Of a stretch of 7,461 nucleotides of DNA, positions 1 to 5,367 are shown piece by piece (within the stretch, counting starts at the first letter, position 1; each line of letters begins with the position of its first letter). Under the pieces are notes generated by a model. It was not told the DNA's origin and searched no databases. It saw nothing but the letters and a program-made list of their open reading frames with translations. The position numbers and the translations under genes were made by a program. The stretch comes from Sulfurimonas sp. (GTDB lineage Bacteria > Campylobacterota > Campylobacteria > Campylobacterales > Sulfurimonadaceae), in the NCBI GenBank assembly GCA_027858865.1, contig JAQIBW010000192.1, forward strand, positions 1 to 7,461, read 5' to 3'.

Positions 1-867
1 GATAAAATCTCAATTGCTACAGTGCATGTGAAAAAGTTTCCTAAACTTAAGACCAAACTCTACGCTCCAAATTTTGAATATATTGTTGAAGAACTTACAA
101 AACTCGATTGTGATTTCAACGATGAGAAACTTATGAAACTTATGTTAGAACAAAAAGAAATATCTGCATTTTCACAGTTTGTATATGACTTTTTAGATAA
201 AAATGAAGTAAATAAAAGTATCAAGGCTGTAGGCAAATCAGAAGCATTAAAGCTTGAACTTACAAGACGGTTTAACAAGGTCTTAAATAACACTTCTGAT
301 CTGTCTCGTCACTACTGCGGAAATATAGAGTTTTATATATGGAAAAGAGCTAGAGAATCTAATGAGATATATGAGTATCTTAAAACAAATATGGCTAGAT
401 CGATACCTAATAGTTCAAGGTTTTTACTTCATAAGGGCAAGATAACTACTATAGAGATGCAACCTTATCTTCTATATGAGAAACAAAAAGTTCTGGTGCT
501 CTCAAACTCTCTACAAACGCTTGGTGTATTTAAGGGTGTAGTTAATGAGATGTTTTCTAAATGGAACTTCTTCTGCTTTACAAAAGTTTTTCTTTTAGAT
601 GCTTGGATTCATAGCAATATACCTGATAAAATAATCATAGATTATGATTTTAAAAGTTCTGTCTTTGATGATGGTATAGAGTTTTTAAAACTAGCAATTA
701 ATAAATATCCAGTTATCAAAGACGCGATTAGCATGGATCAACTATATTTTATTGCAAATGACAAAGGTTACGAAAAACTGAGTAAATATAAGAGCACTCA
801 TAATTTTTCAATAATTCAAGAACCATTGACTTTAGACGCTATTTATGAGAATCTTATTTATGACTAA
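1..867 (+). CDS. Protein of unknown function with a C-terminal degenerate receiver-like domain (5' end outside window)
   Basis: The frame is open to the first base of the window, so the GTG at 22 is probably internal and the gene is 5'-truncated here; 288 residues are visible. I do not recognise the N-terminal half, which is charged, mostly helical-looking and lacks signal peptide or membrane segments, so the protein is probably cytosolic. Counting from the GTG, residues about 155-281 resemble a response-regulator receiver fold. There is a first strand KVLVLSN, a strand ending in D207 (PDKIIIDYD) where the phospho-acceptor Asp would lie, a GIEFLKLAI helix, and a final strand-helix IIQEPLTLDAIYENL resembling the usual KP-F-L segment. 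The acidic pair after strand 1 is missing (SNS instead), and the conserved Lys before Pro is Glu. It is therefore likely a pseudo-receiver that is not phosphorylated normally. It ends nine bases before apbE on the same strand, which suggests co-transcription but not a shared function. Confidence 0.6.
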   Translation, partial: DKISIATVHVKKFPKLKTKLYAPNFEYIVEELTKLDCDFNDEKLMKLMLEQKEISAFSQFVYDFLDKNEVNKSIKAVGKSEALKLELTRRFNKVLNNTSDLSRHYCGNIEFYIWKRARESNEIYEYLKTNMARSIPNSSRFLLHKGKITTIEMQPYLLYEKQKVLVLSNSLQTLGVFKGVVNEMFSKWNFFCFTKVFLLDAWIHSNIPDKIIIDYDFKSSVFDDGIEFLKLAINKYPVIKDAISMDQLYFIANDKGYEKLSKYKSTHNFSIIQEPLTLDAIYENLIYD

Positions 868-879
868 GGATTTCAAATC
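866..879 (+). promoter_or_regulatory. Shine-Dalgarno plus ATC start context for apbE
   Basis: AAGGA at 866-870 is followed by a six-base spacer (TTTCAA) and then ATC at 877. The ATC is in frame with the ApbE coding sequence and with the codons for a textbook signal peptide. The in-frame codons between the upstream stop (865-867) and the first in-frame ATG (958) include no ATG, GTG or TTG. The context is what one would expect of an ATG AAA CTT start in which the third base has become C. Either AUC is used as a rare start, or there is a base error or start-codon mutation. Confidence 0.55.
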
Positions 880-1824
880 AAACTTCTAATCATAAGCCTA
901 TTTATCTTCTCTGGACTGCTTCTAGAGGCTCAAACACGCTATAGAACGCAGATCATAATGGGTACTTTTATAACAATCTCTGTAGATGCAGAAGATAAGC
1001 ATCTAGTAGAGCATGGTTTTAAAATAATGAAAGGAGTAGATGCTTCACTATCTTCATATAAACAAAGTGCTGTTATTTACAGGCTAAATAGAGATAAAAA
1101 AGTAAAACTTGATAGTTATTCATACCAAGCACTTAAAGAGAGTACAGAATTATATAGAAATAGTGATGGTTACTTTGATATAACAATTGGTTCTATTACA
1201 AAAGACTTGTACCATTTTGGAGAGCAAGAGAGAGTTCCATCAAGGCAAGAACTTTCAGATGCAAAAGTAAATTTTAAAGGTGTTCATTTTAGCAGAGGTG
1301 AAGCCTATTTAGATGAAGGAATAAAGCTTGACCTTGGTGGTATGGGTAAAGGTTTTGGAGTTGATAAGGTAGCTGGATATTTTAGAGCAAATAACATAGA
1401 AGCTCGAATCTCTGCTAGTGGAGATATTCGCTGTCTTGATATCTGTTCAATAGAAGTTCAAAGCCCATTTTCTGATGATAAATTACTATCGTTTAAAACA
1501 TCTAAAAAAGATCTTGGCATAACTACAAGCGGAAACTACAACAGATATGTAAAGTCAACTGAGAACAATCATCTGATAAATCCAAAACTGAAAAAGTCAC
1601 AGACAAAGTTTGTCTCTATAACTTTGATAGGAAGTATGAACAGCAGCTTTTTGGATGCTTATGCAACTGCTGCAAGTGTGATGCCAATAAAAAAAGCTTA
1701 TGAGTTTTTGGACTCTTTAGAACTTGCATACATTGTTTTGCAAAGTGATGCACAGATGAAGATAAGTTCAAATATTCACGAGTATACAGACTCTTTACTC
1801 ATGAATAATGCTATAAAAAAGTAA
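877..1824 (+). CDS. apbE: Exported FAD:protein FMN transferase (ApbE family), non-canonical ATC start proposed
   Basis: ApbE enzymes use FAD and Mg2+ to attach FMN covalently to a Thr/Ser in exported FMN-binding domains, releasing AMP. From the ATC the protein has 315 residues, normal for the family. K2 plus the hydrophobic run LLIISLFIFSGLLL, then LEA-Q, forms a signal peptide with a plausible signal peptidase I site and no lipobox Cys. Family motifs follow in order: MGT at 28-30, LDLGGMGKGFGVD at 151-163, SASGDIR, the TTSGNYNRY segment (SGNYNRY 218-224), HLINP at 232-236, and DAYATAASV at 260-268, which holds the metal-binding Asp/Thr. Starting at ATG 958 would use the conserved family Met as the initiator and remove the signal, and no good Shine-Dalgarno precedes it. 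The FMN-binding protein encoded nearby on the opposite strand is the obvious client. The 3' end overlaps the convergent membrane-protein gene by 30 bases. The family call is secure; the exact start is not. Confidence 0.9.
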   Translation: MKLLIISLFIFSGLLLEAQTRYRTQIIMGTFITISVDAEDKHLVEHGFKIMKGVDASLSSYKQSAVIYRLNRDKKVKLDSYSYQALKESTELYRNSDGYFDITIGSITKDLYHFGEQERVPSRQELSDAKVNFKGVHFSRGEAYLDEGIKLDLGGMGKGFGVDKVAGYFRANNIEARISASGDIRCLDICSIEVQSPFSDDKLLSFKTSKKDLGITTSGNYNRYVKSTENNHLINPKLKKSQTKFVSITLIGSMNSSFLDAYATAASVMPIKKAYEFLDSLELAYIVLQSDAQMKISSNIHEYTDSLLMNNAIKK

Positions 1825-2241
1825 CCAAGATATATATAGTATAAGAGATAAAAATACAAAAAATGATATAAGTTTTAAAAGTGCAGCAAACTCAAAACCA
1901 TTTAGTATTAGCATCGGTGTAAATATCTCTAGCAAGGCACTTAAAAAGGTTAGATAAATAAGTACTAAAGTACTCTTTTTATATCTGTGTTTTGTAAAGA
2001 CTAAAAAGTGTAAAAGTACCATAGAAATAAGTCCAAATGAAAATATGTGTGGCAGAACTAACTTTAGTGCACCACCAGAGCTCTTGGCAGGTATAAACTT
2101 CTCTTCATCCCCTAGATAGTAATCCAATACACCTTCATAGCTAAAGCCAATTTTATAATCAAAAAGCATAACAGCACTAATAATTAGTAGTAGTGAAAAA
2201 ATAAGATAGTAGATGATGGATAGTTTATACGCCTTTTGCAT
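1795..2241 (-). CDS. Small four-helix membrane protein, paralogue A; possible electron-transfer partner of the FMN protein
   Basis: A 148-residue integral inner-membrane protein. Hydrophobic segments lie at about 8-26, 63-83, 91-111 and 119-145. Lys/Arg-rich ends (MQKAYK; TKHRYKK after helix 2) predict both termini inside and a large periplasmic loop at 27-62 containing YLGDEEKFIP. H65 starts helix 2 and H78 lies 13 residues later in the same helix, a spacing seen in haem-b-binding helices; H85 is in the cytosolic loop. The region from GFSYEGV through helix 2 aligns with the gene just upstream (2225-2698), so the two are probable paralogues. I cannot assign a named family. Its place as the last gene of the operon with an FMN-binding protein suggests a quinol- or haem-linked electron-transfer role, which is inference. 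The ATG at 2241 has a GGAAA ribosome site and overlaps the upstream gene by 17 bases, so translation is probably coupled. The 3' end overlaps apbE. Confidence 0.75.
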   Translation of the reverse strand: MQKAYKLSIIYYLIFSLLLIISAVMLFDYKIGFSYEGVLDYYLGDEEKFIPAKSSGGALKLVLPHIFSFGLISMVLLHFLVFTKHRYKKSTLVLIYLTFLSALLEIFTPMLILNGFEFAALLKLISFFVFLSLILYISWLLFYSIIHE

Positions 2242-2698
2242 AAAGTTTCCAAAATGAATAGAGAATCATGTATACAGCGCTTAGATGCCAGATAAAAAAA
2301 GTAATAACGTAGATATATATAAATATGGCAGATACGAAGTAGGCTAGAGCAATAGTTACCAGAGAAGTGATAGCACTAATCATAAGAATATTGGTCATAA
2401 AAGTTCTACTTCTGTTTGCAAGACGAATAAAAATGGCACTAAGAGTAAGTAAAATCATCATCATAAAAAATATTTCTACATGCCAAAACTCTAAGAAGGA
2501 AGCCTTAGTTATGGGGTCAATAAATTCTGCTTCACTTCCAACAAGTGTAATCTTTATAGCATCTACAGAGATGCCAAAACCAAAATACTTTACAAAAATA
2601 TCAGAGATGATATAAAGAAGTATAAAGCTAAGAAAACCAGTGAGAATGAGTTTCATTACCTTGTCTTTTTTTATATTGTTTATAAGAGTGAATTTCAC
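2225..2698 (-). CDS. Small four-helix membrane protein, paralogue B
   Basis: A 157-residue integral membrane protein with hydrophobic segments at about 16-34, 70-92, 102-122 and 126-148. A basic N-terminus (KKDK) and the RLANRSR loop after helix 2 give the same N-in topology as paralogue A. The periplasmic loop carries GSEAEFIDP, aligning with GDEEKFIP of A, followed by a similar helix 2. Its helix histidines differ from A: H73 sits two positions before the place of A's H65, which is E75 here, and H138 lies in helix 4, where A has none. The start is GTG at 2698. It overlaps the stop of the FMN-protein gene by one base (TAGTG) and has AAAGG seven bases upstream. ATG at codon 15 is an alternative, but its AAGG lies only two bases away. 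The function is unknown; a redox membrane partner of the neighbouring flavoprotein is inferred from context. Confidence 0.75.
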   Translation of the reverse strand: MKFTLINNIKKDKVMKLILTGFLSFILLYIISDIFVKYFGFGISVDAIKITLVGSEAEFIDPITKASFLEFWHVEIFFMMMILLTLSAIFIRLANRSRTFMTNILMISAITSLVTIALAYFVSAIFIYIYVITFFIWHLSAVYMILYSFWKLYAKGV

Positions 2699-3225
2699 TA
2701 TTTAACCTTTAGAATCTCATTGTAAAAAGCAAATGCGAGTCGTGAAGAGTCTGTTATGCTTCTTGCACTAAGTGTTGCCCCTGTTATAGTTGGAATCTCT
2801 CTGCCAACATTCAGCTGTTTATCTGTAGTAATATTCTCAAATTGAGAAGTCCACTTTTTTGACGGTAAGTACTCTGTAGGTTCATTAAAGGCGATGATTT
2901 CTATACCTAAAAGAGTTGAGTCATTTGAGATAAGGTAGAGAACAACAGCATTTTTTGAGCGAACCTTTTTGTTTATAAGAATGCCATAACCGAGAGTCTC
3001 ACCATCTTTTGTAGCCTTAAAGGTTCTAAATATCTTAGAACTTAAGTTCACTCTTGCGCTATCTTGAATTATTTTAGCTTGTGCATTGTTAATCATAATA
3101 TTTTTTTTAACTACTTCAACATTTACCCCATAGCTTTGTTTCATAGCATCTATGGGAGATATGAGTATTTTAGCACTTAGAGGAAGCGCTAAAATCAAAA
3201 TTATATAAAGAATGCTTTTACGCAT
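2698..3225 (-). CDS. Exported FMN-binding-domain protein, likely ApbE client
   Basis: A 175-residue protein with an N-terminal signal peptide (hydrophobic residues 5-17, likely cleavage after LSA at 18) and one FMN_bind-type domain over about 65-172, related to NqrC/RnfG domains. The diagnostic flavinylation motif is TGAT at 148-151, within ITGATLSARS. By family knowledge, T151 would carry FMN through a phosphoester bond made by ApbE. The Asp usually found three residues before the S/T-G-A-T segment is Pro here (P145 in EIPTITGAT). The FMN would sit in the periplasm and act as an electron carrier; the final acceptor is not shown by the sequence. The ATG at 3225 has AAGGA six bases upstream. 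Only 12 bases separate it from the porin gene, and its stop overlaps the start of the membrane-protein gene, so all four minus-strand genes form one operon. Confidence 0.88.
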   Translation of the reverse strand: MRKSILYIILILALPLSAKILISPIDAMKQSYGVNVEVVKKNIMINNAQAKIIQDSARVNLSSKIFRTFKATKDGETLGYGILINKKVRSKNAVVLYLISNDSTLLGIEIIAFNEPTEYLPSKKWTSQFENITTDKQLNVGREIPTITGATLSARSITDSSRLAFAFYNEILKVK

Positions 3226-3237
3226 AATAAATCCTTT

Positions 3238-4482
3238 TTAGAAAATGAATCCCATAGAGATACTTGTTGTATCTGTATCAATTGTACCTTGGCTTGCCAT
3301 TGCATAGTCAAGTTTTAATACAACTTGCTCATGTGGAAAGTAGTTTATACCAACTGTTGTTGTATCAATTGAGTCACCAGAAGTTCCATCTGCTCTCTCT
3401 TGCTCCGGGTTGATACTTTCATACTGAACAAAGACAGGAAGTTGTTTTTTTAAAGATGTTAGAGATAAAACATCGAAACTTGCATTAACATAACCACCTT
3501 GAGCTTTTTCTACGGCATTTACTGCAATATCTGAAGCATCTGATCTATCTGTTTGAGTATAAACACCATAAACTCTAGCACCACTATTTTTATAATCTAG
3601 ATGCACATCATACATATTTGTAGTTGAATTTTCACCATTTACAGATGGTGCAGAGTATGCAGAAGCACCAATAAGAAGACCGTTTATACCAGTATAGTCA
3701 ACTCTTGCAATAAAAGCCATGTTTGCATCGGTCTGTTTAAATGAACCACCACGACCACTTCGTAACCATGAAGAACCGGTAACACCTGTTTGAAGAGCAC
3801 TAACTGCTGCAAATTTGTATGATAAGTTGTCAATAATATCACCATAAACCATCGCACCACTCTCATGCCAAGTTGAAGGGATAAGGTATTTTGCTGTATT
3901 TGGTCTTTGAACTGTAGTAAATAGTGTCGGCTCATGTCTCTCGTTTAAAAGACCCATAGGCATTAGCATATTACCAACTCTGATATTTGCATGTTGATTT
4001 ATAAGGAAATCAAGATACATAAACTCAACTATTACTTCTCCACCCTCAGCCGTACCACCATTATTAGCCACACCACCATGTTCAAACTCAATTTCTGTAT
4101 TTAAGATGATGTTATCACTAAACTTATAACCTATATATGGAACAAACCTATATACATCAAGAGTTGTTTTGTCAGCACCATTGTTTGTCTTAGCATCTGA
4201 GTAATACATTTCACCATAACCACCAATACTTAGAGGAGATTTTGAGTAGTAAACTTTAGAAGCTGCAGCTCCAAGACCACTGTGAGATTTTTTATTGTCA
4301 ACTACAGTATAGTTAAATCCTGTTTTTAAGTCACTTGTCTCATCAACTAATGTTTGTGTCATTTCACGAAGTTCTTTAACTTCTTGCTTAAGAGCTTGAA
4401 TGTCTGCTGACTCACCTGCGTAAGCAGTGCTACCTAGTAGTAAAAAAGCACTAAGTGCTAATGTTATGTTTCTTGTTTTCAT
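3238..4482 (-). CDS. Outer-membrane porin-like beta-barrel protein with N-terminal coiled coil
   Basis: A 414-residue exported protein. The signal peptide is MKTRNITLALSAFLLLG, with cleavage probably after STAYA at 22. Residues about 25-53 (ADIQALKQEVKELREM onward) form a heptad-like coiled coil, as in trimeric porins that have a periplasmic stalk. The rest alternates hydrophobic and polar residues with many aromatic girdle positions, and starts its barrel near GGYGEMYYSD. The last residues, SMGFIF, end in Phe, the usual barrel-assembly signal. It looks like the broad OprO/OprP-type or general porin group; the substrate is not evident. A loop with RPNTAKYLIPSTWHESG resembles a conserved segment of such porins. 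It is the first gene of the operon, with AAGGA at 4489-4493, and lies immediately downstream of Fur-box-like DNA. An iron-related passage role is therefore plausible but inferred. Confidence 0.85.
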   Translation of the reverse strand: MKTRNITLALSAFLLLGSTAYAGESADIQALKQEVKELREMTQTLVDETSDLKTGFNYTVVDNKKSHSGLGAAASKVYYSKSPLSIGGYGEMYYSDAKTNNGADKTTLDVYRFVPYIGYKFSDNIILNTEIEFEHGGVANNGGTAEGGEVIVEFMYLDFLINQHANIRVGNMLMPMGLLNERHEPTLFTTVQRPNTAKYLIPSTWHESGAMVYGDIIDNLSYKFAAVSALQTGVTGSSWLRSGRGGSFKQTDANMAFIARVDYTGINGLLIGASAYSAPSVNGENSTTNMYDVHLDYKNSGARVYGVYTQTDRSDASDIAVNAVEKAQGGYVNASFDVLSLTSLKKQLPVFVQYESINPEQERADGTSGDSIDTTTVGINYFPHEQVVLKLDYAMASQGTIDTDTTSISMGFIF

Positions 4483-4495
4483 ATAATTTCCTTTT

Positions 4496-4518
4496 GGTAA
4501 TGATATTTGTTATCATTA
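4496..4518. promoter_or_regulatory. Fur-box-like palindrome at the start of the porin operon
   Basis: Bases 4498-4518 form a perfect inverted repeat with 8-base arms, TAATGATA and TATCATTA, around TTTGT. The 19-mer at 4496-4514 matches the classical Fur consensus GATAATGATAATCATTATC at 15 of 19 positions. On the minus strand it lies between a possible -10 element (TATAAC, 4520-4525) and the porin ribosome site (4489-4493). A bound repressor would cover the likely transcription start there. Repression of the porin/FMN operon by iron-loaded Fur is the natural inference. AT richness raises the chance of fortuitous matches, but the long perfect palindrome argues against chance. Confidence 0.6.
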
Positions 4519-4560
4519 AGTTATATTTGAATTGTAACTCAATAATTCTTAAATGAATAT

Positions 4561-4579
4561 AAAAATGATAATTATTATT
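4561..4579. promoter_or_regulatory. Second Fur-box-like sequence in the divergent intergenic region
   Basis: This 19-mer also matches the Fur consensus at 15 of 19 positions, with an unbroken core AATGATAAT followed by ATTAT. It lies about 80-97 bases upstream of the porin start codon and 37 bases upstream of the TATAAT element of the divergent gene. It could therefore act as an upstream operator for the porin operon, affect the divergent promoter, or both. The local DNA is almost entirely A and T, so this site is less certain than the palindromic one. Confidence 0.45.
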
Positions 4580-4616
4580 GATAAGTGTAGATAAAAGGAC
4601 TTAATAATAAATTAGC

Positions 4617-4622
4617 TATAAT
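4617..4622 (+). promoter_or_regulatory. Probable -10 element (TATAAT) for the DUF695/RraB-like gene
   Basis: A perfect TATAAT lies 22 bases before the ATG at 4645. No good -35 hexamer is seen 16-18 bases upstream. This fits Campylobacterota sigma-70 promoters, which generally lack a conserved -35 and instead have AT-rich upstream DNA. It implies a very short leader, in which AGAGAG (4635-4640) is the only weak ribosome site. Confidence 0.5.
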
Positions 4623-4644
4623 AAATAAAAAATATAGAGAGTAT

Positions 4645-5367
4645 ATGAGAGAAATATTTAATAGAGTAGAAGAAAATGGCGAAGTAGTTATTGAAGTAAA
4701 TATAGAAGCAACAGATGCTAAAGAGATGAACCCTTGGCTTTTTAGCGTATTTATAAAATATGATAGTTTAGATGAGAGTAAAGATGGTTATGAAGAGTTC
4801 TTAGAGACTAAAGAAGCTCTTATCATCTCTTTAGAGCAACAAGACAGAACAAAGTATGTTGGTTGTAGAGTTGTTGATGGATGGAATGAGTTTTACTTCT
4901 ATGCATATGACTCTAAAAAACTTGACTCTATAGCTAGTAAAATACTAACTCCTTCAAACTATGTTTATGAAAGCAATGTTGTAAGAGATACAAAATGGGG
5001 ATTTTATGAAACTCAGCTTTTTCCAACAGAGTTAGAGTTTTGTCATATACAAAGTGCAAAAATAATCTTCTTACTTGAAGAAGAGGAAGAAGACCTTACA
5101 CTAGAGAGAGATGTTGAGCACTATGTCTCTTTTGAGACACCAACACAGAAAAATAGGTTTATAAACACACTAGAACTTGATGGTTTTAGTTTCAAAGATG
5201 ATATAAGCAGTGAAGAATTTGAACATGGGGTAGCCCTTGTTAAAAAGCATGCTGTAACAGAGGCAGAAGTTAAAAAAGTTGTTGATGAACTTTTTGCTAT
5301 AGTAAAAGAAAACAACGGCTACTATGAAGGTTGGAGTACAACTTTAATGAATGAAGAAGAGAACTAA
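4645..5367 (+). CDS. DUF695 plus RraB-like two-domain cytosolic protein
   Basis: A 240-residue soluble, acidic protein without signal peptide or membrane segments. Residues 1 to about 135 resemble DUF695: NPWLFSVFIKYD at the start, WNEFYFYAYDSKKL in the middle. Residues about 150-236 resemble the RraB family: SFETPTQKNRFINTLELDGF, then GVALVKKHAVTEAEV, ending in NGYYEGW, close to the G-YDGW ending typical of RraB. The run EEEEED at 145-150 marks the linker or the RraB start. RraB in enterobacteria binds and inhibits RNase E. Campylobacterota generally lack RNase E, so that role should not be transferred. It is the first gene of a + strand operon: the stop at 5365-5367 is followed directly by the ATG of the next gene. 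I am fairly sure of the domain names but cannot state a function. Confidence 0.78.
   Translation: MREIFNRVEENGEVVIEVNIEATDAKEMNPWLFSVFIKYDSLDESKDGYEEFLETKEALIISLEQQDRTKYVGCRVVDGWNEFYFYAYDSKKLDSIASKILTPSNYVYESNVVRDTKWGFYETQLFPTELEFCHIQSAKIIFLLEEEEEDLTLERDVEHYVSFETPTQKNRFINTLELDGFSFKDDISSEEFEHGVALVKKHAVTEAEVKKVVDELFAIVKENNGYYEGWSTTLMNEEEN

Noticed and set aside
60..293. 77-codon - strand ORF
   Set aside because: It is Ser/Phe-rich antisense of a Lys/Glu-rich coding region, and is covered by the longer + strand gene.
860..889. Ten-codon ORF from an ATG overlapping the end of the first gene, a possible frameshifted apbE start
   Set aside because: It is in the wrong frame and stops at 889, and no clear slippery heptamer is present. 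The Shine-Dalgarno at 866-870 fits the ATC at 877 better and lies inside this ORF.
958..1824. ApbE starting at the ATG at 958
   Set aside because: It would use the family's conserved internal MGT methionine as initiator, discard an obvious in-frame signal peptide, and it has no good Shine-Dalgarno sequence upstream. It is kept only as a fallback.
2367..2615. 82-codon + strand ORF
   Set aside because: It lies entirely antisense within membrane protein B, is low in complexity and has no supporting ribosome site or family features.
3684..3935. 83-codon - strand ORF in another frame
   Set aside because: It is a shadow inside the well-supported porin gene.
4498..4518. Intrinsic terminator formed by the 8-base-arm palindrome
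   Set aside because: The stem is AT-only except for one G-C pair per arm and no T-run follows on either strand. It lies just upstream of a start codon, so an operator is more likely.
5121..5315. 64-codon - strand ORF rich in Ser, Thr and Phe
   Set aside because: It is antisense to the RraB-like domain, and its composition is that expected of the complement of an acidic, Lys-rich coding region.
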